Positions 1-8,885 are shown, counted from the stretch's first letter. The stretch is 51,913 nucleotides of DNA from Acanthopleuribacter pedis (GCF_017377855.1 NZ_JAFREP010000051.1:1-51913); one strand, 5' to 3'. Translations and numbers: made by a program. Notes: generated by a model not told the origin, from the sequence alone.

Positions 1-439
1 AACGACCCGAGGGGCGTTGCGACCTATTGTAGGCGAAGACGGCGTAACCGAACTTAGTTTCCATCCGCGCAACGACCCGAGGGGCGTTGCGACCCCTAAA
101 ACTAAACTTTACGCTTCAGCAAGCGGGTTTCCATCCGCGCAACGACCCGAGGGGCGTTGCGACTTCGCCAGATTATCTTTAAAGAGATTGAAAAAGTTTC
201 CATCCGCGCAACGACCCGAGGGGCGTTGCGACCCGACCGCGAAAGCATTAGAAATACGGCTCTTGTTTCAATCCGCGCAACGACCCGAAGGCCGTTGCGA
301 CCGCCTGAAAAGGTCCGCCCCGACAACGGCGGTGTTTCAATCCGCGCAACGACCCGAAGGCCGTTGCGACGGCACAGTGCAGAGTTTGTGCAATTAATAA
401 GCGTTTCAATCCGCGCAACGACCCGAAGGCCGTTGCGAC
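1..439 (-). CRISPR. CRISPR array end, 7 repeats and 6 spacers
   Basis: Six full 37-base repeats lie at 57-93, 127-163, 196-232, 265-301, 334-370 and 403-439, and a seventh is cut by the window edge (1-23). Spacers at 24-56, 94-126, 164-195, 233-264, 302-333 and 371-402 are 32-33 bases and all different. Each repeat contains the inverted arms GCAACG and CGTTGC. Read on the minus strand the repeats end in ATTGAAAC or ATGGAAAC, the usual 3' end of many type I and III repeats (the crRNA 5' handle). The array is therefore probably transcribed leftwards from a leader at 440 onward. The four left repeats differ from the three right ones at the same three bases. No cas gene lies in the window, so the subtype cannot be set. 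Confidence 0.97.
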
Positions 440-600
440 TGCAGCCTTTTTAACATACTTATTCCCAGGGTGTTAAGGGGCCGATTTCGCAGATGTCTGT
501 TTTTGGCACCTTTGAAAACTAGCGAATTTTCGCTAATTCATCGCAACCAGCTCAATTTAAACCGCTTACAAAATCCGCCGATGTCCCGGGATTTTATGTT
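440..600 (-). promoter_or_regulatory. Probable CRISPR leader
   Basis: This stretch abuts the last repeat, has no reading frame of note and is AT-richer than its surroundings, with runs such as CTTTTTAACATAC beside the repeat. Because the repeat orientation points to minus-strand transcription, it sits where a leader and its promoter belong. I cannot name a -35/-10 pair with confidence. It is followed by a further gene-free stretch up to 876 in which I see no RNA gene or convincing ORF. Confidence 0.45.
520..535. repeat. Small inverted repeat in the CRISPR leader region
   Basis: TAGCGA at 520-525 is mirrored by TCGCTA at 530-535 around a four-base AT centre. It lies about 80 bases from the first repeat and could be a protein-binding site or simply a chance hairpin. 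There is no poly-T run that would make it a terminator. Confidence 0.4.
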
Positions 601-876
601 TGCTTGGCATCCGCGGACTGGGTTTTAGACCGCAACGCCATCGACCAAAATTAGGACACCCTGCTCGCGCCCCGCGGTCAAGTCGCGGACCACACTCGAA
701 AATCAATCATAAACCCGACGCACAATCCAGGCAAAACCCAGCCATGCACCTTTCAAACATTCCGCGCCTTTCCTCCAAGTTCGACAACCTTGGTTACCGA
801 CACGAAAAAGGGTCTTTGTTGGCAGTCAACTCAAACTTTGCGGTTAGCGGGCGCGACGGTTCCTTGGGAACCTGGT

Positions 877-1356
877 TTAGGCAATTCGGAGCGCGCGCAT
901 CTCGGAGAAAAAAGGCAGCGACGCGCTCACCTTGTTCCCTTCCAGGCCCCGGTTATGCGGTTCGATCCGGTTCAGCCAAAGGTCCGCCACCTGCTTCATG
1001 GCCTCCATCGCTTTCACAAAAACAGCCGGTTCGAGGCTATGGATCATCCAGGTCTGTTGTACGGTCAACAGGTTGCGTTCCTCGTGGTAGGCCAGCACCG
1101 AGCCAAAGTTGGTATCTTGGTGGAGGTTGGCACGCAAAGCATGAATCAAAATACCGGCACGTTTGGCCGCGGGAATTTCCCCGATGACGATAAAGACGAT
1201 CATCTCTCCCCCCTCGGGCGGCACAAAACAATCAAAGGTCAGGCCGTTGGCGGTGGGAATTCGGGCAAATCCCAATTCGTTAAAAACCGGTTGGTCCGCA
1301 TGATGAACGCGGGCTAGTTCAGCGAGGCATTGAATGACAGGGAACGGCGATTTCAT
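877..1356 (-). CDS. CesT-like type III secretion chaperone
   Basis: A 159-residue acidic protein with the layout of the CesT/Tir chaperone family: an N-terminal helix, then a central beta-rich part (GLTFDCFVPPEGGEMIVFIV), then the helix and strand pattern seen near the end of such chaperones (LHQDTNFGSVLAY, LLTVQQTW) and a last amphipathic helix. Family members are small cytoplasmic dimers that bind the N-terminus of a secreted effector and pilot it to a type III apparatus. Length (about 130-170) fits. The ATG at 1356 has AGGAG a few bases upstream. It is divergent from the unknown gene at 1595, which could be its client, but no secretion apparatus gene is in the window. The assignment rests on pattern, not on a search. 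Confidence 0.6.
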   Translation of the reverse strand: MKSPFPVIQCLAELARVHHADQPVFNELGFARIPTANGLTFDCFVPPEGGEMIVFIVIGEIPAAKRAGILIHALRANLHQDTNFGSVLAYHEERNLLTVQQTWMIHSLEPAVFVKAMEAMKQVADLWLNRIEPHNRGLEGNKVSASLPFFSEMRALRIA

Positions 1357-1594
1357 GAAGGTACTCCTAAGGTGATGGTGGGGAGAGACATCCAGCGGCC
1401 GGCAGGTGTGGTTGCGTCTGGTGTCTCACCTTAAGACACGCCGCCAATCGCCAAAATGACGAAAAAAAAACCACCGCTACACCAATGCCCTCAACAACAC
1501 ACTTCAAAATCACGAATAAAAGACTAACGCGGGCTCTCGCTGCTGAAAAAACGATCACCCCCTCTCATGCCTCATCACCATAAGGAGCGCATTC

Positions 1595-2080
1595 ATGGAC
1601 CATCATGAACCCTTTGCCGACAAAACCGTTTACCAACTCGCGGCGGCCGAAGGTCGTTTTTGTTTTGGTTACGGCTACCCGGATCATCTCTGCTGTTCGC
1701 TTTGGGTACCCACGCCGGATCCCTTAGTACATGCCGCAACCCCCGCGGTCATAAAAGAACATTGCAGCTTGGATTCTTATCCAAAACCCCCTGATGACGC
1801 GGTGTTTATCCCACTTGGTGACGCTTACATACCCCACTTTTTCCCCGCGTTTGTCTCCTGGCTTTCCACGCGCCGGCCCATGGAAAACAAACATCTCCTC
1901 AACTTATCGCCGCTCGGCTTTTGCCTCTACGGCTCCGCGAACCAAAACCAGCATCGCTTGGAACTCATCGACTGCCGCGAAGACCCGGCAAATACAGGGT
2001 TTGCATTAAACCTATCCCCTGCAAACCGGGACCAATGGTTGGCGCAGATCCAAGCAGCCCAACATACCTTTTCCGGCTAA
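1595..2080 (+). CDS. Hypothetical protein, 161 residues
   Basis: I do not recognise this protein. It is soluble in appearance, without signal peptide or membrane segment, rich in aromatic residues and proline, with several scattered cysteines including a CC pair near residue 32. The start is well supported: AAGGAG lies about eight bases before the ATG. It is transcribed away from the CesT-like gene with about 240 bases between them and converges on the RDD gene, whose stop codon is only 20 bases beyond its own. A role as cargo or partner of the neighbouring chaperone is possible but rests on position alone. Confidence 0.6.
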   Translation: MDHHEPFADKTVYQLAAAEGRFCFGYGYPDHLCCSLWVPTPDPLVHAATPAVIKEHCSLDSYPKPPDDAVFIPLGDAYIPHFFPAFVSWLSTRRPMENKHLLNLSPLGFCLYGSANQNQHRLELIDCREDPANTGFALNLSPANRDQWLAQIQAAQHTFSG

Positions 2081-2100
2081 CCCGGCAACCCCTTTGCGCG

Positions 2101-2604
2101 TCAACAATTGATGACGCGGGTGCCGGACCCGCGATCATGCCAACCCGTGAGCGAAGCCACAAACGAAAGCGCCTCGAATGGGACGAAACGCAGCAGGGTT
2201 CGTTTCAGCGCGGCGGTAAAGGTCAGCCGGCCGCCGTCGGCGAGGACCACCTTGGTTTGGGTCAGGAACTTGGCCGGGGTGCGGCCGAAAAAACCTTCGA
2301 AAAACTGGTAGTACAGGAACATTTCCAGGGCAAGGGTCAGCAGCGGCATCCCGTAAAGCACGGTCACGACCGGGTTGGGGTCGATTCCTTGCACCAGCAA
2401 GGTGAAAATGAGCCAGCGTTTGAGCATCGCGAAGGTGACCACCCACAGCGCGGTGTCGACCACGGCGTGCAGGAAACGCAGGCCCGTGCTCGCCAGGCGG
2501 GCGGTTACGTCGGGTTCACGGGTGCCGCCGTCTTCGATGTTAAGGTCGTCGCGGTCCGTTTCCGGGGCATGGTACGGTGACGCGGGGCGGCGGTCTTCGC
2601 GCAC
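2101..2604 (-). CDS. RDD family membrane protein
   Basis: A 167-residue protein with two or more hydrophobic helices (about residues 45-70 and 82-102) and the RDD-family signature: a first helix of type RFLHAVVDTALW, the loop motif FGRTPAKFLTQTKVV, and the end motif GWHDRGSGTRVI. RDD proteins are small inner-membrane proteins of mostly unknown transport or envelope function. The start is a GTG at 2604 preceded by GAGGAA. It lies 21 bases after the stop of the NAD(P)-binding gene and is probably the last gene of that operon. An alanine replaces the usual glycine in the FGRTPGK-like loop, which is a minor variation. Confidence 0.85.
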   Translation of the reverse strand: MREDRRPASPYHAPETDRDDLNIEDGGTREPDVTARLASTGLRFLHAVVDTALWVVTFAMLKRWLIFTLLVQGIDPNPVVTVLYGMPLLTLALEMFLYYQFFEGFFGRTPAKFLTQTKVVLADGGRLTFTAALKRTLLRFVPFEALSFVASLTGWHDRGSGTRVINC

Positions 2605-2625
2605 GGGGGTTCCTCGCTTTTCCCG

Positions 2626-4116
2626 TTAGCCGGCGGTGCGCCGTTTTTCTTGGGCATAGGCGCGCTGGAGGAACAGGTCCAACAAATGAATCGCAAACAA
2701 GTGGGCCTGGGCTTGGGTCAGGTTGTAGAGGTACCAAGGCATGGCCGGGCGGAAGTTGTGGATGCCGGTTAACACGTAACGCTGATCGAGAATCTCGCGT
2801 AACTCCAGCCGACCCAGCCAACCGTCGGTGTTGGGCCGTACCAGCACGCCGCCGGTGATGTGGAAGATTTGGCGGTTGGGGGTGCTGTGCCCGGGGGAAA
2901 AACTGAGTTCCAGCAAGGTCACGTTGATGCCGCGCACGCGGATTTGGACATGGCGGTCGGGGCCGATGTCGGCCTTGATGAACGGGAACCCAAAACGCGG
3001 CAGCCAGCGCATGTACTGATGGGCGACCCAGACCGCGTCGCGGCCCGGCGGCAGACGCAGCCGTTGTACCGAACGCACCTCGCTGCGCGCTTTGAGCAAC
3101 GCGGCCTCGGCTTGGCGCAGCGGCTGGCGCGGGTTGGGCATGGCGCGGCCGTCGTGCTGGATCGACTCGCGCAACATGGTTTCGAAAGGGACGGCGTCGG
3201 GCATAATCACATCGAGTACGGGGTTGGGTTGCGGCACCACGGCGCGTTCGTGGCTGTCGACAACCATGCCGGCCAGCGCCTTGGATGCGCTTCCGAAGAG
3301 GGTCAAACACAGGCGCGACAGGCGCGACCAACGACCCGGTAACTTGAGAAACACGCGCCGCTTGTACAGTACCGAGGCGGCGCGTTCCAGCATCTCGGCG
3401 AAGGTCATGGTATCGGGACCACCCAACTCGTAGGTCTGACCCAAATAAGCGGGTTCGGCGCTTACGGCCACCACGGCACGGGCCACATCCACGGCGGCAA
3501 TCGGCCGCGTCGGCGCCTGGCACCAAGCGGGCAAAAGCTGCAGTGGCAGCCGGCGCACCAGGTTCACGAGAAAACGCGCGGTGGATCCGCCCGGCCCCAA
3601 AATCAAGCCGGCGCGCAAGGTGGTCACGGGCACGCTGCAACTCGCCATGGTTTGTTCTTCCTCGATTTTGTGTTCGAGGTAGGCCGAGCCGTGGGTGTCG
3701 CCCGCGGGAATCAGCGAGGAGATGTGGACGATCTGGCGCACCCCGGCCGAGGCGGCGGCGTGGGCGAAGTTGTCGACCAGAATCAAATCGAGGTCGACAA
3801 ACCGGGCTTGGGTCAACCGTGAGGAGGGCAACATCGAGTGGGCCAGGTAAACCGCGACATCCACGCCCGCCAGCGCCTCTTCCGTGATGTGCAGGGAAAA
3901 AAGATCGCAATGACGCCAACGGGCACGGCCGTCAAAGGCCTCGGACGAGCCGGCGCGGGCCGGTGACCGGGTCAGCACCACCACCCGGAAGCGCGGGTCC
4001 TGCTCCAGTAAATTGCGGACGTGGGTCCCGATTAAACCGGTGGCACCGGCGATGGCGACGGTAATCGGCTGTTGCGGCGAGCCGTCCGGCCAAGGTCGCT
4101 GCTCCGAAGCGGTCAT
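2626..4116 (-). CDS. NAD(P)-binding epimerase-like protein with DUF2867-like C-terminus
   Basis: A 496-residue two-part protein. Residues 18-30 form the Rossmann start (AIAGATGLIG) of an atypical short-chain dehydrogenase of the NmrA/epimerase type; a YLAHSM segment and a HISSLIPAG strand follow. The last 150 or so residues resemble DUF2867, a lipid-binding-like domain often attached to such Rossmann proteins, ending in conserved aromatic stretches such as PAMPWYLYNLTQ. The start at 4116 overlaps the stop of the upstream DUF2237 gene as ATGA, so translation is likely coupled; the frame is open further upstream but only through sequence that codes DUF2237. Substrate unknown. Probably a cytoplasmic or membrane-peripheral oxidoreductase. 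Confidence 0.8.
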   Translation of the reverse strand: MTASEQRPWPDGSPQQPITVAIAGATGLIGTHVRNLLEQDPRFRVVVLTRSPARAGSSEAFDGRARWRHCDLFSLHITEEALAGVDVAVYLAHSMLPSSRLTQARFVDLDLILVDNFAHAAASAGVRQIVHISSLIPAGDTHGSAYLEHKIEEEQTMASCSVPVTTLRAGLILGPGGSTARFLVNLVRRLPLQLLPAWCQAPTRPIAAVDVARAVVAVSAEPAYLGQTYELGGPDTMTFAEMLERAASVLYKRRVFLKLPGRWSRLSRLCLTLFGSASKALAGMVVDSHERAVVPQPNPVLDVIMPDAVPFETMLRESIQHDGRAMPNPRQPLRQAEAALLKARSEVRSVQRLRLPPGRDAVWVAHQYMRWLPRFGFPFIKADIGPDRHVQIRVRGINVTLLELSFSPGHSTPNRQIFHITGGVLVRPNTDGWLGRLELREILDQRYVLTGIHNFRPAMPWYLYNLTQAQAHLFAIHLLDLFLQRAYAQEKRRTAG

Positions 4117-4502
4117 TCGGCTTCCCGTGGTTTGATTTCGGCGCAGGCCAACAGCTCGTCGAAGGGCACCAACTCCAGCACCCGTTCGTGGGTCGCTTCC
4201 ATGTTGACGGGTGCAATCACGCCGGCGTCGCGCGCTTCTTTCCAGCGGGAGGCGCACATGCACCAATAATCACCGGCGTGGAGGCCGGGAAAACCGTATT
4301 CGGGGACGGGGGTCGACAGGTCGTTGCCGGCCTGCTTGGAAAAGGTCAAAAATTCATCGGTCATTTTGGCGCAAACGACGTGGGCGCCCAGGTCGGCGTC
4401 GTTGGTATCGCAGCAGCCGTTGCGAAAGAAGCCGGTTCTTGGATTGTTGCTGCAGGTGGCGAGTTCCCCGCCCAAAACGTTGCGTCGCTCGGCAAGTTGC
4501 AT
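4113..4502 (-). CDS. DUF2237 family protein
   Basis: A small cysteine-rich protein of 129 residues that matches the DUF2237 pattern along its length: NVLGGELATCSNNPRTGF, then GCCDTNDADLGAHVVCA, then FSKQAGNDLSTP, YGFPGL, and GDYWCMCASRW. Function of the family is unknown; the conserved cysteines suggest metal binding or redox sensitivity. I prefer the ATG at 4502, which has GAGAGGGG upstream, over an in-frame GTG 33 bases earlier. Its stop overlaps the next gene's ATG by four bases. Confidence 0.88.
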   Translation of the reverse strand: MQLAERRNVLGGELATCSNNPRTGFFRNGCCDTNDADLGAHVVCAKMTDEFLTFSKQAGNDLSTPVPEYGFPGLHAGDYWCMCASRWKEARDAGVIAPVNMEATHERVLELVPFDELLACAEIKPREAE

Positions 4503-4617
4503 GGATGTCCCCTCTCTGGTTTGATTCCGCGCCACGCATCATAACAAAAACCGGGGTCGCGATTTAACTTAAGAAACGCGGATGCTCGGTTTCCCGAAAA
4601 CGAGGGTGGTTGGCCGG

Positions 4618-7600
4618 TTAAATCGACAGGTCGAGGCGGCTGTCGTCGTCCTCGCTGATCATTTCGGCCACGGAGCGGGTCGCCCGTTCGGGTCCGACCT
4701 TCACGGTGAGTTCGGTTTCGCCCATGCCCAGCGCCTCGAGTTGGTCCTCCAGCACGTGCAAGTCGGCCAGGATGCGGTGGTGCATGCGTGGGGTTTCCAC
4801 CCAAAAAGTGGCGAACAGTTGGTTGCGGTCCTTGAGCGCGTCGACACGCAAATGGCCGTAAACGGGAAAATCGAGGTGCAGGATCACGAGGAATTGGTGT
4901 TTGGCGCGACGGCCGGGTAACCGCATAAACGCCAGTTCCATTTCGCTGTCTTGATCCCCGAAGCGCAGCGGCAGGTTGAGGTACATCGGCGACTCGTTGA
5001 GGTTTTGCATTTGGTTGAAGTCGCGCACCAGTTCGAGGGTTTGCGACAAACGGGCGGCCACATCGCCGGCGTCGGAACCGGCCATTTGCGCCAGCCGCGC
5101 CAAAGCTTCCTGTTGATTGACATCCAAACGCGACAGGGCCTCGCGAAACTTGGGTTCGATGTTTTTCATGGCGCGTGCTTGCAGTTCTTCGGCGCGCTCG
5201 CCAAATTCGGATCGCAGAAACGGGCCTTGGAAGAGGTTGCCGGGATCGGGTTTTTGCCCCTGGAGGATTTGCTCGCGAAAGGTTTCGAACTGGCGTGCTT
5301 TCAAGCCATTGAGCGGGCTTTTGGTGCGAAAGTTCCAGTCGTGGGTCTCCCCTTCCAAGGCGGAACGCACCAATTCGGCCAGCAGGGCTTTGTTTTTGCC
5401 GAGCAACTTATTCAGCGACCCCAAATCGCCGTCGCGCAAGCGCGCAAGCTGCTCGGAGAGGCGCTCAAGCCGGCGCATCCAACCCATTTCACGCAGGCGC
5501 TCGGCGAGGCTTTCGTCGCGGTCCGGCAGGTAGTGATCCATGGCGAGGTAGCGGAAAAGGCCCTTTTCCTCGCGAATCAGCCGGTCCTGCAAACGTGGGC
5601 GCGGGTCTTGCTCCCCTTTAACGGGTTCGGGTTCCCGTTGCCAGAGGCGCCAACCCGGTGCTTTTTCGCCATCCTGTTGCAAAACGCCGATCAGATCGCG
5701 TAACCCGCGCGCCATGGCGCCGGCGGCGTCGCCGGGCGCCATCTTGCCTGCCGCGGCGGCATCGGCCAAGCGGCTGAGTTCCCAGGTTTGGTCCAACATG
5801 GCGACGCGGGTGTATTTAGAGAGGTGCTGCTTCAAAAAACGGTCAATGCGTTGGTTGGCCTGCTCCGCTTCCATCCCGTTGACCGCGGCGGTCAGGGGTT
5901 CGACCATCAGCGCGGGTTCCTGGGTACCGACGGTGGCCAATTCTTGCAGCAAGGCGCGGTTGTGTTGCAGTACGGGGAGCAGGCGTTCGCCGCCGCCGGA
6001 AAGACGCAAGCTATTGAGAAAGCGGTCGATGCGTGCAACCCGTTCATTTTCGTCAAAAAGCGGCACCTCGCCCGTGCCCGCCTCGGCCAGGTGGCGATCA
6101 AGCCAGAGATACCGGCTGAACCCGGACTCCTCGCCGCGCACCCGGGTCTCCAAGGGCACCTCGCCGCCACCGCTCAGGTGCACCTCGGGACGACGCCACA
6201 GATCCCATTGGATGTTCTCAAGCGGTTGGCGCCGGTCCTGGGTGAGCAGGTAACGCATGGTTTTGAGGCGGTCGACCAGTTGGTTCAAGCCGTTGGGTTC
6301 GATGGAACCGCCGTCGATCATGCTCAGGGTCAGGGCTTCTGCTTGCCAGGCTTGATCGATCATGGCGATGCGTTTGAAATCGATGAGTTGGCCGCGCAGC
6401 AGTTTGGTGAGTTCGCGGTCGAGGGCCTCGGCCGGGGCACCGCGCAGGAGGGGTTCCATTTCCTTAAAATGGGCGCGGCGGGCGGCGTAATCGGCATCGG
6501 CGGGCGAAAGGGCCTCGGCGGCGTTCGGGAGCAGCGCGGCGCGCAGGACGCCGTTGCCGGGAAAAAAACCCTCGGGTTTCAGCCCGGCATGGTGCTGGGC
6601 CAGGTAATCACTGAGCGCGGCGAAGCGTTCCGCTTTCAGTTGGGCCAAGCCTTGGCTGACGCGTGGGAAATCGCCCGCTTTGAGGAAGGCGTCGAGGTCG
6701 CGTTCCAGACTGGGCGTCATTTTTGCCAGGCGATGGTCGCCGTTAAAGAAATCAAAAAGTCCGGCCTGTTTGACCGGGTCGAGCCGGTCCAAAACAAAAA
6801 AAGCGGTTTGATCGGCGGCCGAACGCCCGGCGAAGGCGTCGAGCATCTGTTGCAGGCGTTGCGCGTTTTGCGGCGCCAACAAAGCGGTGGCTTTTTGTTG
6901 GGATTGGGCCGCTTCCATCGCGGCCAGGGCTTGCGGGGCATGGTTGCGCAGGTGGTGTTCAACCCGCGCAAGGGCCTTGGGGTCGAGGGTACTCAAGCGG
7001 TTGGCCGCGGCTTGGTCCGGCATGTTTTTGAGGAAAAAGTCGAGTTCGGCGCGGGTTTCCCCGTTAAAGACGGCACCGGGTTGGCCGGTCAAAAACGCGC
7101 CGAGCCGGCGAAAGCTGCCGACATCTAAGTTTTGTAACAGTTTCAGCGCCAGCGGGGAACGCTTCTCACTCGGACCGGCTTGGCTTTGGTCCAGCCAAAA
7201 CAGACGCTCCAATTCGTCGAAGGACTCGGCGGCGGCAAAGTTGGGAATGGTCAAGTCCAGGTTTTTGAGGAAGTGGGAAACCAGGTCCGGGGTAAAGCGA
7301 ACCCAAGCCGGACCGCCGGCGACCTGGAGCGGCGGCTCCAGTGTGGTCAACAGATCGCGCAATTGTAGAAAGGCGCTGAGCCGAAGTTGCGCGTTCAGCG
7401 GCGGCGGCGCCATGGGTTCACGGGCGGCCACCTTGGGCAGTTCCAGCAAGGCCCTGTTATCCAAGGCACCTTCGCCGCTTAAGAAGCGATACAACGCCGG
7501 ATCCAACCGCGGATCGACCTTGTTGACCAGTTGGAGCGCCTGCCAATCGGCGTCGGGCATGGCGTCGCGGTTGCTCAGCAACACAAAACGTTGGATCTCC

Positions 7601-8094
7601 TCCGGCATGGCGCCGACGAGCTGTTCGACTTTCATTTTCAGCTCCGGGTAAAGCGAATCGATGTTAATCGTCTGTGGCGCTTGGATTTCCGGCGCCCGGT
7701 GGGTAATTTCGTCGAGGAGCAAAACCATATCCCCACGGGACACGCCGGCGTTGAGGCTGAGCTGCATTAGGTTGGCAAGCTGTTCCTGGTCGTCGGCACC
7801 GAACACCACCCCGTGCTCGCGCAGCAGTTCGCTGTTTTGCTTCAGCGCGGCGGCGTTGGGTACTTGTACGGATCCAAGCGACTGCCCGCCGGCAGCCTGT
7901 AGTTCGATTTGCATGGCCCCGCTGTCAAAGGAAAGCGCCACGCTTTGAACGGGCTCGCCGGCAAAACCGACCAAACGCTCACCGACGCGGACCCCGTAAC
8001 CGGCGTTGCCGCGCTGAACCTGCACTTGCGAATCACGGCCTGGCTCGAGCTTGATCGCGCGTCGCTCGGGCCAAGGGGCCGAAGGTATGGCCAT
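4618..8094 (-). CDS. Giant FliK-like protein with internal duplication
   Basis: A 1158-residue, mostly helical, glutamine- and leucine-rich protein without signal peptide. Its last 120 or so residues look like the C-terminal domain of FliK, the flagellar hook-length ruler: paired strands around ILHLDFPVYGHLRVDALK, then TFWVETPRMHHRILADLHVL, then LGMGETELTVKVG. The middle holds two related modules, about residues 570-715 and 760-905, each beginning with R(I/V)AM(I/L)DQ(A/T)W and ending with a N(R/K)ALL(Q/A)EL helix. Start chosen at 8094 (GGAG upstream); an in-frame ATG 27 bases earlier lacks a site. FliK proteins are usually 350-650 residues, so this is roughly twice as long. It could be a hook ruler or an unrelated ruler or scaffold; no other flagellar gene is nearby. 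Confidence 0.6.
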   Translation of the reverse strand: MAIPSAPWPERRAIKLEPGRDSQVQVQRGNAGYGVRVGERLVGFAGEPVQSVALSFDSGAMQIELQAAGGQSLGSVQVPNAAALKQNSELLREHGVVFGADDQEQLANLMQLSLNAGVSRGDMVLLLDEITHRAPEIQAPQTINIDSLYPELKMKVEQLVGAMPEEIQRFVLLSNRDAMPDADWQALQLVNKVDPRLDPALYRFLSGEGALDNRALLELPKVAAREPMAPPPLNAQLRLSAFLQLRDLLTTLEPPLQVAGGPAWVRFTPDLVSHFLKNLDLTIPNFAAAESFDELERLFWLDQSQAGPSEKRSPLALKLLQNLDVGSFRRLGAFLTGQPGAVFNGETRAELDFFLKNMPDQAAANRLSTLDPKALARVEHHLRNHAPQALAAMEAAQSQQKATALLAPQNAQRLQQMLDAFAGRSAADQTAFFVLDRLDPVKQAGLFDFFNGDHRLAKMTPSLERDLDAFLKAGDFPRVSQGLAQLKAERFAALSDYLAQHHAGLKPEGFFPGNGVLRAALLPNAAEALSPADADYAARRAHFKEMEPLLRGAPAEALDRELTKLLRGQLIDFKRIAMIDQAWQAEALTLSMIDGGSIEPNGLNQLVDRLKTMRYLLTQDRRQPLENIQWDLWRRPEVHLSGGGEVPLETRVRGEESGFSRYLWLDRHLAEAGTGEVPLFDENERVARIDRFLNSLRLSGGGERLLPVLQHNRALLQELATVGTQEPALMVEPLTAAVNGMEAEQANQRIDRFLKQHLSKYTRVAMLDQTWELSRLADAAAAGKMAPGDAAGAMARGLRDLIGVLQQDGEKAPGWRLWQREPEPVKGEQDPRPRLQDRLIREEKGLFRYLAMDHYLPDRDESLAERLREMGWMRRLERLSEQLARLRDGDLGSLNKLLGKNKALLAELVRSALEGETHDWNFRTKSPLNGLKARQFETFREQILQGQKPDPGNLFQGPFLRSEFGERAEELQARAMKNIEPKFREALSRLDVNQQEALARLAQMAGSDAGDVAARLSQTLELVRDFNQMQNLNESPMYLNLPLRFGDQDSEMELAFMRLPGRRAKHQFLVILHLDFPVYGHLRVDALKDRNQLFATFWVETPRMHHRILADLHVLEDQLEALGMGETELTVKVGPERATRSVAEMISEDDDSRLDLSI

Positions 8095-8192
8095 GTACCA
8101 CTCCAAGGAGAATGAAACCATTGTAGCGCAAGCGAGGATGGAAGGGCGCGAGAAGAAAAGCAGGATTCAGACAGGCCCGCGGGAGGCGCGGC

Positions 8193-8240
8193 AAAAAATA
8201 AAGCGATGCACGGCAGGGTTACCGAACATCGCTTTTTTTT
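8193..8240 (-). terminator. Bidirectional terminator after the glutaredoxin gene
   Basis: AAGCGATG at 8201-8208 pairs with CATCGCTT at 8227-8234. On the minus strand the hairpin is followed by TTTATTTTTT, which suits the glutaredoxin gene ending at 8377. On the plus strand nine T follow the right arm, so it may stop transcription both ways. Confidence 0.75.
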
Positions 8241-8376
8241 TCGTCGAAGGAACGCGACAAGGAAGGGTGCTTCACGCCTTCACGGCGACCCGGTCTCCCA
8301 TCGCCCGTGGGGTAATGGGAACGGGGTGCATGGTTGTTGTCGGTGATTTCACCCGCCTTGCCGCATAAGGGTCATT

Positions 8377-8655
8377 TTACGCCGGCGCCACGGCCAACAG
8401 TGCATCCAATTTTTTGCCGCGTTCCAGGGCGTTGATGTCGTCAAACCCGCCGATCGGGGCACCGTTGATAAAAATCTGCGGAACGGTGGTGCGCCCGCCA
8501 CTCATTTCTACCAACTTGGCACGCATCGCCTGATCGCCGGAAACGTCCACGTCTTTGAAACTCACGCCTTTGGCGCTGAACAGGCGCTTGGCCGCGGTGC
8601 AATAGGGACACCACGGCGTCGTGTACATGACTACTTCAGCTTTTACATCACTCAT
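8377..8655 (-). CDS. grxC: Glutaredoxin, dithiol type
   Basis: A 92-residue glutaredoxin with the dithiol active site CPYC (C16, C19), the cis-proline segment TTVPQIF, and the glutathione-binding IGGFDDINAL motif. It reduces protein disulfides and mixed glutathione disulfides in the cytoplasm. Full family length. The ATG at 8655 has TTGGAGG upstream. It stands alone between two terminators. An ORF of 78 codons (8656-8892) ends directly before its ATG but has no ribosome site and no recognisable content. Confidence 0.95.
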   Translation of the reverse strand: MSDVKAEVVMYTTPWCPYCTAAKRLFSAKGVSFKDVDVSGDQAMRAKLVEMSGGRTTVPQIFINGAPIGGFDDINALERGKKLDALLAVAPA

Positions 8656-8885
8656 TCAATCCTCCAAAAGGCCGGTGTTGGGAAAGGCGGTTGGATCTGC
8701 TTGCGGTTGAAACCCCTGTTGATCCGTGCCACGCCCGGCGACCGGCAAAGCCGTGTCGGCCACGGCTTGTTCTGTTGGAAGGTGCAACAACGGCGGTTGC
8801 TTTTTTCTTCCATCACCCGTGCGACCCGGTTTTTTTCGTGAAGCCAACCATAACTTAGAAACACGGAAAACGCGACCACGTCCAG

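Noticed and set aside
17..453. Open frames on both strands across the CRISPR array
   Set aside because: They arise from the repeated 37-base unit and spacers; the peptide repeats simply translate the CRISPR repeat, and no ribosome site exists.
600..1317. Plus-strand frames of 195 and 175 codons
   Set aside because: They overlap the CesT-like gene on the other strand, which has a ribosome site and family pattern; they show neither.
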